14,701 bases of DNA from CAZDBA01 sp964503615 (lineage in GTDB: Bacteria > Planctomycetota > Planctomycetia > Pirellulales > Pirellulaceae), in assembly GCA_964503615.1 (NCBI GenBank), contig CAZDBA010000122.1:1-14701 (forward strand). The letters run 5' to 3'. The notes beneath the pieces were generated by a model. That model worked only from the letters and a program-made list of their open reading frames with translations, was not told the DNA's origin and searched no databases. Shown here piece after piece: positions 1-7,164 of the stretch (positions within the stretch are counted from its first letter, which is position 1; the number at the start of each line of letters is the position of its first letter). A program made the position numbers and the translations under genes.

Positions 1-28
1 AGCTTACTCTTTAGTCCGGTGAAAAATT

Positions 29-319
29 ATGACTCCGAGGTTTTCATTGCGTCGAATGTTCTGGGTGATGAGCATTTTGGCTATCGCGCTCGGCATTTGC
101 ATATCTCTACCGAAGGGAAGGCAACTTCCACTTGATGAGATCAAGGTTGGCATGTCGAAACAAGAAGTGCTTGACACGATTGGAGAGCCGGACTGGATTG
201 AGAACGAAGGTACAGTAATTGAACTTTGGGCTTATAGAGTCAGGGACAGTTTTTGGGATCAATACTATATCTCATTCGATGAATCCGGGTTAACAGAATC
301 GGTGCCATGGAGGGAGTGA
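29..319 (+). CDS. Small membrane-anchored protein with BamE/SmpA-like domain
   Basis: A 96-residue protein. Residues 4-10 are basic (RFSLRR), followed by one hydrophobic segment at about 10-27, so it is probably an inner-membrane anchor with the rest in the periplasm. There is no lipobox cysteine, unlike true BamE lipoproteins. Residues 37-54 carry the typical BamE/SmpA_OmlA opening, VGMSKQEVLDTIGEPD, followed by a Trp/Tyr-rich strand region (LWAYRV, YYISFDESG). This fold is used as a small binding module in envelope proteins, and no specific role can be given here. The ATG follows a weak GGTG at 18-21. The gene lies close to the window edge, so any upstream operon partner is out of view. It converges on the next gene with 95 bp between stops and no clear terminator hairpin. 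Confidence 0.75.
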   Translation: MTPRFSLRRMFWVMSILAIALGICISLPKGRQLPLDEIKVGMSKQEVLDTIGEPDWIENEGTVIELWAYRVRDSFWDQYYISFDESGLTESVPWRE

Positions 320-414
320 GAAAGTAGTCAACCAAAAGACAGGCGAGTTGTTGTAAGGAAAGCCTGGCCGAGTATTAACTCAAAGAGGCATGCTACTTTT
401 ACAAGGGCTTGCCA

Positions 415-1062
415 CTAGCCGAAGGACATTTCACCCATTAGTTCGTGCATGTCGAGGAATGCTTGGAGTAGATCTTTGGGGCTGACGCTGCCTTTTTGAG
501 TCAGCGAGATCACGTCGGCCGAGATCTCGATTTTGCCCTCGACGCCTTCGATTTCCATCGTGCAATCGGTGGCATCGATGTCGTATTCCAGCTCGATACG
601 GTCGTCTTCCAGCTCTTCGATTCGGTCGATGAGGTCGTCGACCACGATCGGCTCGTTCGGTTTGTACTCGACCGCTACAAATACGTCTTTGAATACGTTG
701 GCGAACGGATCGGCGAGGACTTGGACTTGGTCACGAATGTCGGTAACTTGTCGCTGCCAGATGATTTCCGAGGGATCGTCTGGGTTGATCGAAACGACGA
801 CTGAGTATTGAAAGTAGGGAGTGTCGATCGCGCCCGTGCCGTTTTCCTGAGATACTGTCATTTCCGCGCGGCGCAGGGAAAACTCTTTTCGAAGTTTTTG
901 ATAGACTTCATTCAGGTCGGCTTTGACCTCGTCTTCGGTCAGTTCGGCTGCCAGTTTTTCCGCCCAGTCGCTGACTTCGTCCGGAATGCGGTGGATCTTT
1001 TTATCGAAGCTAGGCAAGGCTTTTATGGCGCGGGTCTGTTTTCGGACGAGAGAGAGATTCAC
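415..1062 (-). CDS. Hypothetical acidic protein, third gene of the betaine-lipid operon
   Basis: A 215-residue protein I do not recognise. It has no signal peptide or membrane segment, so it is probably cytoplasmic. It starts with a basic stretch (residues 1-25) and is then strongly acidic, with a predicted helical part at 30-67. A strand-rich middle (82-136) carries YFQYSVVVSINPDD and EIIWQRQVTDIRDQ. A charged helix (141-158, DDLIDRIEELEDDRIELE) follows, then beta-like residues 160-190. The start is GTG at 1062, only 3 nt after the TAG of the methyltransferase gene, so translation is probably coupled; an upstream CGAG is a weak ribosome site. This position suggests a role tied to the BtaAB-like pair, perhaps regulatory or scaffolding, but nothing in the sequence proves it. 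The coding frame is clear, the function unknown. Confidence 0.8.
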   Translation of the reverse strand: MNLSLVRKQTRAIKALPSFDKKIHRIPDEVSDWAEKLAAELTEDEVKADLNEVYQKLRKEFSLRRAEMTVSQENGTGAIDTPYFQYSVVVSINPDDPSEIIWQRQVTDIRDQVQVLADPFANVFKDVFVAVEYKPNEPIVVDDLIDRIEELEDDRIELEYDIDATDCTMEIEGVEGKIEISADVISLTQKGSVSPKDLLQAFLDMHELMGEMSFG

Positions 1063-1065
1063 GGG

Positions 1066-1797
1066 CTACTCGGGCTTTTTACCAACGAAAGTGTAATAAG
1101 GTGTTCGTAGAAACGGCACGTAGGGGATTTTGCTACGGGCTTCGATCAAATGTTGTTCTTCAAAGTGGGTTCGCAGGTACGGCAAGTGGTCTTTGCAAGG
1201 AAATACGCTGTCGGTGGAGAACCATGTTGGCCAGAGGTTTCGCGCGAGCCATCCCTGTTTTTTTAGCCCTTCGGGTGGATACTTTCTACCAACGTAAAAG
1301 TCAACGACGCCGATCAACCCACCTGGCTTGAGCATTTTGAGAGCGTTGTTGATCGCCATGTACCAATCGGGAATCATCGTTAGTGAGTAGGAAAAGGTCA
1401 CGATGTCGGCGCCGCCTTCGGGCGGTTGCCATTTCGTTGCGTCCGCTTCGATCGTCTCGGCGTTGTCCCAACCTCGCTGTTGGAAACGATCGCGAGCGAC
1501 CTCCAGTAGACTTGCAGAGAGGTCAACCACATAGATCTTTTTGAGGCGCGCGATGTCGTCCCCAAAATTCTCAAGGTTGTTTCCAGTCGCGCCGCCCATG
1601 TCGACCCATGTTGCTCCGTCGGGCTTTGGCAATGCGGCCCAAAGCTCCTCACGGCCCTGTAACAACCGGCGACGAAAATCATCGTACGCTTTGGCTTGGC
1701 CACCGTAAAAGCTCTCCATGCGCTGGGCATGGTTATCACCACGTACCGGTTTCACCAGCATGTGATAAAGAATTTTCATGTCTGCAAAAAAGCCCAT
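1066..1797 (-). CDS. btaB: SAM-dependent methyltransferase, BtaB-like (betaine lipid N-methylation)
   Basis: A 243-residue class I methyltransferase. Motif I is VDMGGATGNN (residues 65-74), the acidic ribose-binding residue lies in YVVDLSASLL (89-98), and the post-II region includes EADATKW (about 117-123) and ADIVTFSYSLTMIPD. LKPGGLIGVVDFYVG is the usual motif III region. It follows a BtaA-type gene, which is the classical arrangement in which BtaB uses three SAM to N-methylate diacylglyceryl-homoserine to the trimethyl betaine lipid DGTS. Bacterial BtaB proteins are about 200-250 residues, so the length fits. The ATG at 1797 lies 59 nt after the BtaA stop, with a short AGG just upstream; Met7 is an alternative start. 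Methyltransferase assignment is certain; the substrate is inferred mainly from the neighbour. Confidence 0.85.
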   Translation of the reverse strand: MGFFADMKILYHMLVKPVRGDNHAQRMESFYGGQAKAYDDFRRRLLQGREELWAALPKPDGATWVDMGGATGNNLENFGDDIARLKKIYVVDLSASLLEVARDRFQQRGWDNAETIEADATKWQPPEGGADIVTFSYSLTMIPDWYMAINNALKMLKPGGLIGVVDFYVGRKYPPEGLKKQGWLARNLWPTWFSTDSVFPCKDHLPYLRTHFEEQHLIEARSKIPYVPFLRTPYYTFVGKKPE

Positions 1798-1856
1798 CAG
1801 CCTGTTCGCTTTTCTAGCGATGAAAGAAAGTCTGTGAAGTTCCGTTTTGCGGCGGA

Positions 1857-3047
1857 TTACGCAACAAGATCGGCGATGAAAAAACTACCGTAAGTATGTA
1901 CGCGGTCTTTGGGGTGCAGTTCGTCGGCCAATTCTTCGTGGTAGCGAAGCATCTCATGAACCGGTTTCAGGTTCCCGTCGTGGTTGACTTGGACTTGTTT
2001 AATGAAATCGGTTTTCATTCCACCGCTTCGCCAGATGATGCGGGTGTCTTTTGCCGCTCGGTTAACGATCGCTTGCCATTCCGATTCGAGCAACGGAAAG
2101 AAACGATCGCTCAGCCAGTCCATGTGGTCCAGTAGCACAAATCGAGAAATGTGGCCATCATGTTTCTCCAAAAAGGCTTGCACGCTATCGGTGTGCGTTG
2201 ATACGCGATCGATCAATCCGCCTTTTAGTTGCGCGAAGTTTTCTTCTTTCAAGTACTCGGGGCAGCATTCACGTGTGTACGCCCCGTTCATGTAGACTCG
2301 CCAGAAGTAGTTGTCTTTCATCGGCAAACGGGCAAACACGCTTTCCATGCATTCCTGAATGAACTCGATCAGTCCACCCGAATAGGTGTTTTCGATTTGG
2401 CGAATTTGAGCTTTGGGAACGCCCAGCATCGACATAGTCGATTCACGGTTGAGTGTGAATTTAACCAGCCCCGACCAGAACTTGTTCTTGAGTTTGGTTT
2501 CGTATATCTCGCGTTGCGTTTCGACGGAATCGGCGTTGAGGATATCTTCCAGATGTGGGCGGACTTTGATTACTTTGTCGGTGTAGATCTTGAGCATTCG
2601 TGCAACGGAACCGCTAGTGCCGCGAAAGTAAAACGACTTGCGGCGGTTATCGAACCACTTGATCTTCTTGTCCCAAAAGCTCTGCGACCATTGGTCAAGG
2701 TCACTCCGCAGTTTGGATTGGTAAACCTCTTTGGCACCGGGCAATCGACCTTCGCCAAACAGCTTGAAAAACGTGTCGAAGTCAAGGTTGCGGATCGCAG
2801 ATTTTTTAAGCTCCAGTAATGCGTTCTGCCGCGGGTTCATGTCAACCGCATAGACGTGGTTGGGACTGGTCAGTGCGTAGTCCAATGCGTTACAGCCGGC
2901 AGAGGTGATGACCAAAATGTTGTCGTTCGCACCGATGTCCAGCGCAACGCGGTCCAGTCGGGGATCTTCCCAGCAGGTGTTGTAAACAAGGTTGTTACGG
3001 TGAACGGTGTTAAAGATTCGTCGGCTTAGCCAGTCGAATATCGGCAT
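1857..3047 (-). CDS. btaA: BtaA-type S-adenosylmethionine:diacylglycerol 3-amino-3-carboxypropyl transferase (DUF3419)
   Basis: A 396-residue protein of the DUF3419/BtaA family. BtaA moves the 3-amino-3-carboxypropyl group of SAM onto diacylglycerol, giving diacylglyceryl-homoserine, the first committed step to betaine lipid. Recognisable family blocks are VYNTCWEDPRLDR (21-33), ITSAGCNALDY (47-57), which forms the SAM-binding loop, and AVDMNPRQNALLELK (67-81). Further on are FYFRGTSGS, the ENTYSGGLIEFIQE block, and FVLLDHMDWL with IIWRSGG near the C-terminus. No signal or membrane helix is visible, as expected for a peripheral enzyme. Length is close to the roughly 400 residues of proteobacterial BtaA. 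The ATG at 3047 has no clear Shine-Dalgarno but directly precedes a natural N-terminus. It heads a minus-strand operon with the methyltransferase and an unknown gene. Betaine lipids often replace phospholipids in phosphate shortage; I saw no obvious Pho box upstream. Confidence 0.93.
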   Translation of the reverse strand: MPIFDWLSRRIFNTVHRNNLVYNTCWEDPRLDRVALDIGANDNILVITSAGCNALDYALTSPNHVYAVDMNPRQNALLELKKSAIRNLDFDTFFKLFGEGRLPGAKEVYQSKLRSDLDQWSQSFWDKKIKWFDNRRKSFYFRGTSGSVARMLKIYTDKVIKVRPHLEDILNADSVETQREIYETKLKNKFWSGLVKFTLNRESTMSMLGVPKAQIRQIENTYSGGLIEFIQECMESVFARLPMKDNYFWRVYMNGAYTRECCPEYLKEENFAQLKGGLIDRVSTHTDSVQAFLEKHDGHISRFVLLDHMDWLSDRFFPLLESEWQAIVNRAAKDTRIIWRSGGMKTDFIKQVQVNHDGNLKPVHEMLRYHEELADELHPKDRVHTYGSFFIADLVA

Positions 3048-3138
3048 GATTCAGCTGTTGTGTGGTAAAGGAATTCGGGCGGCTTTCAGTGTCGGTTGCG
3101 ACCGCTTTGTGAAACGACGCCGCGTTTAAGAACCCAAG

Positions 3139-3147
3139 ATTGTACCA
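3139..3147 (-). promoter_or_regulatory. Possible extended -10 promoter of the btaA operon
   Basis: On the minus strand the sequence reads TGG-TACAAT, an extended -10 element (TGn plus five of six consensus bases). It lies about 90 nt upstream of the btaA ATG. No convincing -35 hexamer is found 17 nt further upstream, which an extended -10 can tolerate. Planctomycete promoter consensus is poorly known, so this is only a candidate. Confidence 0.3.
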
Positions 3148-3417
3148 GTGAAAGCCAGAGAAAATAGGCTTGGTCTTTAGATAGTTTCTGGCCGATTTTC
3201 GCTGGGTAATACCTGTTACACCGTATTTTTTTGCGGAGGAGCGTCGAGCCTCTGTGGAGGGGACGGAATAGATTTACCAATCGGAAAAGTTGATGACGGC
3301 GCTTGCGGGTCAGCCCCGTTTGCGGAGAGGCTGGTATTTTGTTGGCAACTCGACGGATAAGTTGCGGAGCGTTCCTCGCTAACGCGTCGGGTTTCCATTT
3401 GCCGGCGGCTCACTTAT

Positions 3418-3447
3418 GGATGGTTCCAAGCGGGATGGTTCCAAGCG
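3418..3447. repeat. Exact 15-bp tandem duplication
   Basis: GGATGGTTCCAAGCG occurs twice head to tail with no mismatch, at 3418-3432 and 3433-3447. It is in non-coding DNA 39 bp from the stop of the secreted CCFG-motif gene. It may be slippage within a larger dispersed intergenic repeat or a small binding site pair. Confidence 0.85.
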
Positions 3448-3485
3448 TTTGGAAAAATGTCAGCCTTAAGGCGAAAGTAGCTTAG

Positions 3486-4013
3486 CTATTCGATGAAAGC
3501 GTTTTTCATGCGGTAGACGGCCCAAACTTTGTCACCCGGACCGTAAAATTCGCTGATCAGAAATTCACCGCGAACTGTGATCGGTCGAACGGTGTATTCG
3601 GTTGACTGGTCTTCAGCAAGTCGAACCAAAACGCAATCGAACAAGGCGGCACCGGGTCCAAAACAACATTCTTTGTTGTCACGAACGAAGATAAATTTGG
3701 TGATCCCATCCTGACGCGTGGTAGGTCGAATGAAACCCTTGAGCCGAATTGTAGTACCGTTGTATCCGACGATTTCTTCGGTCAGCATTTCACGATCAAA
3801 CGTATCCGTTTTTTCCATTTCGAAAACGAGATCGTCAAACGAGAGGTCGTTCGCTTCCTGGGCTTCCTGAGCTGTTGCGGGCAAAGCTGTGCAGAGCAAC
3901 AGTGGCAACATGACCAAAGCAAATCGAGCCGAAGATCCTGCCTTGATAAACAAGCTTAACAAGTTTGCAACTCCGTAAAGGTTGTTGAAAGCAGATGTGT
4001 TGTGTTTGACCAT
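3486..4013 (-). CDS. Secreted DUF3299-like protein with CCFG motif
   Basis: A 175-residue exported protein. Residues 29-48 form a hydrophobic signal segment ending ATA-QE, a good signal peptidase I site, preceded by an unusually long N-region of about 28 residues. The mature part resembles the DUF3299 / OB-like fold: a beta run TTIRLKGFIRP (87-97), FIFVRD (108-112), then ECCFGP (115-120) with a further Cys at 127, and ITVRGEF (145-151). The paired Cys followed by Phe-Gly is the family hallmark and could bind metal or form disulfides. The next gene upstream is clearly related, aligning over about 70 residues. The ATG at 4013 lies 6 nt after that gene's TAG, and GAGG within its last codons serves as ribosome site, so the two are translationally coupled. 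The domain name is from memory of the motif; function unknown. Confidence 0.8.
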   Translation of the reverse strand: MVKHNTSAFNNLYGVANLLSLFIKAGSSARFALVMLPLLLCTALPATAQEAQEANDLSFDDLVFEMEKTDTFDREMLTEEIVGYNGTTIRLKGFIRPTTRQDGITKFIFVRDNKECCFGPGAALFDCVLVRLAEDQSTEYTVRPITVRGEFLISEFYGPGDKVWAVYRMKNAFIE

Positions 4014-4019
4014 AGTCTT

Positions 4020-4772
4020 CTACCTCACGTGGTCGGCTTCGATTTCGTAAATGATACGAGGAACTTCTTTGTCGCCAGTACCTCTTGGATGCTTGTTGAG
4101 ACGAAAAGTCCCGCCGATTTTGCGAACTCCCAATCCATAGTCTACCGTATCGTCAATCTTAATCGAAACGCCAATCACTTCAGTTATCTTGGGGTTCCCG
4201 CCAAAACAACACTGTCCCCAGTCACCGACCAGGATAAATTCCTTAAGATTTTTCCTTTTATCACCCGGTCGTACGTATCCACGGACAAAAACTTTTTTGC
4301 CATCAAGTATGTCCGCTTTTTCACTGTATTCCAATTGCGTCCTCTTGTTAGGACGCAAGTCGTTGAACGAGATCCGCTGGTAGCCCTCGGGAACTTCCGT
4401 ATTGTAAATGTAGACGTGGAGTGATGTGGCTCCGACAAAGCTAATGAGACTGAGTACCAGTCCGATGATTGCAGCTTTTTTGCCGATCATTTCCAGCGGG
4501 AACTTTGCGACAGCTGCCCAACCCGCCAGTCCGAACCCGATTCCCAGCAGCGGTAACAACAAAAATGCAGCTCCCAGAAACGATAGTATACCGAGAATTC
4601 CAAATAGCAGGCTCAGGATCGCGGCCTTGCTGATGCTGCGATACTGTTGCTCTTGTTCGAAGGAAGCCGGAGCGGAAAAAGCTTTTTCAACAGACATGTC
4701 TTTTAATTTTGGTTCGGAAGTTCTTGTAATCATGGCATTCTTGGACAAGATAACAAGTCGATTTTCGACCAC
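4020..4772 (-). CDS. Membrane protein: DUF4190-like helices fused to a DUF3299-like CCFG domain
   Basis: A protein of up to 250 residues. Residues 49-121 form about three membrane segments (AAILSLLFGILGILSFLG, LLLPLLGIGFGLAGWAA, AAIIGLVLSLISFVGA) in the style of DUF4190. The following domain (130-250) is a diverged relative of the downstream protein: VFVRGYVRPGDKRKNLKEFILVGDWGQCCFGG (161-192 overall, Cys188-Cys189) against the same strand order there. The domain probably faces the periplasm. The start is uncertain. The longest frame begins with GTG at 4772, while ATG at 4733 and ATG at 4697 (MSVEKAF) are better initiation codons; none has a strong Shine-Dalgarno. The protein is first in a two-gene unit and diverges from the 5057 gene across about 284 bp. 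Family role is unknown to me; a metal or redox function is suggested only by the Cys pair. Confidence 0.8.
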   Translation of the reverse strand: MVENRLVILSKNAMITRTSEPKLKDMSVEKAFSAPASFEQEQQYRSISKAAILSLLFGILGILSFLGAAFLLLPLLGIGFGLAGWAAVAKFPLEMIGKKAAIIGLVLSLISFVGATSLHVYIYNTEVPEGYQRISFNDLRPNKRTQLEYSEKADILDGKKVFVRGYVRPGDKRKNLKEFILVGDWGQCCFGGNPKITEVIGVSIKIDDTVDYGLGVRKIGGTFRLNKHPRGTGDKEVPRIIYEIEADHVR

Positions 4773-4991
4773 TGGATATACCGCGGTCGCCCGTCGACAC
4801 GCAAAAACGCTTACGTTGATTACGCAATTTGACGTAGCCGTGTTCGTTCTTAATCAGCACGGTGATCTTTTCTCACAAGTCTGAACGATCTCAGGGGCAA
4901 AGGAATTCTGGCGAATACCACTACGAATAGTCCATGAATTTGGGTTTTGAAACGTTTTACTCTTTCTCTGTCCGCGGTTTTTGTCCCAAGT

Positions 4992-5020
4992 TTGAAACTC
5001 GACCACTACCGTTTTAGTAG
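4992..5020 (+). promoter_or_regulatory. Possible sigma-70-type promoter of the 5057 gene
   Basis: TTGAAA at 4992-4997 is followed after exactly 17 nt by TAGTAG at 5015-5020. The -35 hexamer is good (five of six) but the -10 is poor. The spacing and the short leader of about 30 nt to the ATG at 5057 are plausible. The intergenic region 4773-5056 shows nothing else clear apart from AT-rich patches. Confidence 0.25.
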
Positions 5021-5056
5021 AGTAGTACTGAGACGACTTTTTCATTGGAGACGAAA

Positions 5057-7081
5057 ATGGGCAACCAGAAACGATTTGTATTGTTGGGAAACTTGGGGCA
5101 CGCGTTTTGCTTTTTGGTTCTTTTGCTTTCTTCCGCTGCCGCTACTGGGCAAGAGAAGGAACCGCCGCAAGAAGAGGAGAAACAACAGCACAAAATCACT
5201 GATGAACTTGTAGACATAGGCGACAATTTCATCGCGATTCAAAGTGACCAGCAGTTTCGTGAGCACGCTTCAGAGTTGGGCGAAGTGTTTGGGGCCCGCT
5301 ATGTTGTCCATTCAGTTTTAAAACACTTCAAATACAACACCGACGCTTATGACTTGGACCGGCCAATTATTTGGTATTTCTCTCGCAAAGACGGTTACGA
5401 CGGACTCATACAGTTGCCCGTCAAATCGCGCGAAGCCGTCGAGAATCTTGCAGTAGACAAAGTCGCTGACGGAAATAAACCGTTCTACTTTACCGATCCC
5501 AAGACAGTGTGGTTTGACGGGGACTTCGGAGGGTCTAGTGAAGATCGTGAGAGTCGTGGCGTGTTGAACGGCAACCGTTTTGGCATTTTGCTTGATCCCA
5601 CGTCTTCACGCAAAGACGACGAAAAGGCCAAAGAGTTCCACGCTACTTTTGCGGAGCGACCCGCGATGAAGCTGGATCAGGCGACACAGGATCTCATAAA
5701 TCGAGGCGGCATGGTAGGTTTTGCGAAGTTTCCAAAGGATGAAGTGGACTACGCGGACATAAGTGATGATTTCACTGAAGATGAGAAGGAAGTAATTAAA
5801 AAGATAGGCGCAGCAACGGCCACTACCAAACATAGTGCGGTCAGTTTGACTTACGAAAACAAGGTGGCTCGAGTTGAGGGGATTGTCGCTTTCACAAACG
5901 GCGAGCCGATGTCGGAACTCATTGACTTTGCAGCTGCGAGTAGACCCTTTCAGCCCACTCTGGGCCTCGATGCGGATGACTTGTTGACCAGTGTATCGTT
6001 TCAGATCGACGCTTTGAAGTCACCGGAGCTGGTGCGCATCATCCCAAAGATTTTGGACCAAAACAGCTCTCTGTTTCCGGGCGACAACCAGAAATGGTTA
6101 GAGGGTCGCATGATGAGAGTCGCGAACGAGCTGCTTGCCGATAGCTGGCAGGACGTTAAAGCAACTCGCTTGGCGCTTTATCCCTCAACTGCGGGTGACG
6201 GCTCTTTGACTATGATTGCAATTGTTGATCCCAAAGATCCCGATCAACTGCTCAACGAATTTGCAAAACTGGTCAAGCTCGTTGAACCTACGGACACGCC
6301 ACAGGCAACGGCAGAACGAAACGTTGAGATCGAATCGTTGATTCAACAGTTGGAATCGGACCAGTATTCGATTCGTAATCGAGCCACGAATCGATTGATC
6401 CTTGCCGGGAAATCTGCGCTCGAAGCGTTAAAGGCAGCAGAAAACACTGGCAGCGTCGAAAAACGGGTACGGATCAAACGGATTCTGGATTCTTATGCGG
6501 CCGAACAAAAACAGGAACTCGCTCAATTGGCTGTTGAGGATATTTCATTTTGGGCCAACCTTCGTCCGGAATTTCGACTGGATGCGACTTCTTCGACCTA
6601 CGAAGGGTATCCAAGTCGAGTGCTGCACGTGTTGCCCGACCCTACGAAGAATGAGGAGCAGGTTGCCACTGCGACAAAAGCGATCGAACGCATTTTTGGC
6701 TCTGGCTGGAATCGTTTTCGAATCGTTCGAGTTAATGAACAGTTCGTATGCATGTTCGGTTCGGACGAAGCTCGCTTCAAAAAAACGCTCAAGCAGTTGG
6801 CGGCAAATCAAGATCCGATTGCCGATCTGGCGGTGAATAATCGGCAACCGATTCGCTCAGGCAACGTACACATTCACGCGTCAATGGGCCGTATCGCCGA
6901 CACGTTTTATCCTGAAAAAAAGAGGTTTCCGTACATAGAAAAACAACCAGAGCCCGTTTCGAAAGACAATCTTTCCACACTGACAATCAATCTCGCTGAG
7001 CAGCACTGGCGTATCGGGCTCTACCTGCCCGATGTCGAAATTCTCCACTATCTTCGAATGTATCCCTTTTTAGGTTTATAA
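5057..7081 (+). CDS. Large secreted hypothetical protein with central HEAT-like segment
   Basis: A 674-residue protein with a signal peptide at residues 1-31 (basic start, hydrophobic 15-29, SSAAATGQ). An in-frame TTG at 5045 lies upstream, but GGAG at 5047-5050 sits 6 nt before the ATG at 5057, so the ATG is the start. After a Glu/Gln-rich linker (32-46), residues 47-410 form an alpha/beta region I do not recognise. Residues 423-482 resemble a short HEAT-like pair (LIQQLESDQYSIRNRATNR, GKSALEALKAAE, KRVRIKRIL), common in planctomycete secreted and WD/protease proteins. The last part (495-674) has RVLHVLPDP, FVCMFGSDEARFKKTLKQLA and GNVHIHASMGRIAD. This last pattern recalls DUF3352-type proteins (strand, then a D/E-A-L helix), but only weakly. 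It probably acts in the periplasm; function unknown. It is transcribed alone and converges on the next gene with 83 bp between stops. Confidence 0.8.
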   Translation: MGNQKRFVLLGNLGHAFCFLVLLLSSAAATGQEKEPPQEEEKQQHKITDELVDIGDNFIAIQSDQQFREHASELGEVFGARYVVHSVLKHFKYNTDAYDLDRPIIWYFSRKDGYDGLIQLPVKSREAVENLAVDKVADGNKPFYFTDPKTVWFDGDFGGSSEDRESRGVLNGNRFGILLDPTSSRKDDEKAKEFHATFAERPAMKLDQATQDLINRGGMVGFAKFPKDEVDYADISDDFTEDEKEVIKKIGAATATTKHSAVSLTYENKVARVEGIVAFTNGEPMSELIDFAAASRPFQPTLGLDADDLLTSVSFQIDALKSPELVRIIPKILDQNSSLFPGDNQKWLEGRMMRVANELLADSWQDVKATRLALYPSTAGDGSLTMIAIVDPKDPDQLLNEFAKLVKLVEPTDTPQATAERNVEIESLIQQLESDQYSIRNRATNRLILAGKSALEALKAAENTGSVEKRVRIKRILDSYAAEQKQELAQLAVEDISFWANLRPEFRLDATSSTYEGYPSRVLHVLPDPTKNEEQVATATKAIERIFGSGWNRFRIVRVNEQFVCMFGSDEARFKKTLKQLAANQDPIADLAVNNRQPIRSGNVHIHASMGRIADTFYPEKKRFPYIEKQPEPVSKDNLSTLTINLAEQHWRIGLYLPDVEILHYLRMYPFLGL

Positions 7082-7164
7082 TGAAATGGAGCTTCCTTAA
7101 AACCCATTCCCAAAACATCTGTTACTACGTTAGGCAAATGTAGTTGCGGTTTGCTGGTTGACGT

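Larger units (their letters stand above)
3048..3485. other. Intergenic region without a convincing gene
   Basis: This 438-bp stretch separates the btaA start from the stop of the next minus-strand gene. Short open frames exist on both strands (for example 3303-3485 plus and 3216-3413 minus), but they lack homology I recognise and Shine-Dalgarno signals. The right half, from about 3300, contains small palindromes: GCGTT/AACGC arms at 3369-3385 and GCCTTAAGGC at 3463-3472. It also holds an exact 15-bp tandem duplication. The left half presumably holds the btaA promoter. The right half looks like a structured intergenic repeat, not a gene. Confidence 0.55.

Noticed and set aside
496..811. Overlapping plus-strand frames opposite the 415-1062 gene, one very Ser-rich
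   Set aside because: They are reverse-complement shadows of acidic codons; composition is an artefact and there is no start signal.
2229..2819. 196-codon plus-strand open frame antisense to btaA
   Set aside because: It lies wholly inside the strongly supported btaA gene, has no ribosome site or recognisable motif, and is best explained as a codon-use shadow.
3206..3219. GTAA-N6-TTAC dyad followed by a T-run, considered as a terminator or operator
   Set aside because: The arms are only four bases and no plus-strand gene ends upstream of it.
3216..3485. Small open frames of 60-65 codons in the intergenic stretch
   Set aside because: No homology, no ribosome site, and their repeated MVPSGMVPS-like segment comes directly from the 15-bp DNA duplication.
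4854..5266. Short minus-strand frames upstream of and overlapping the start of the 5057 gene
   Set aside because: They overlap the likely promoter and signal-peptide coding region and have no protein-like features.
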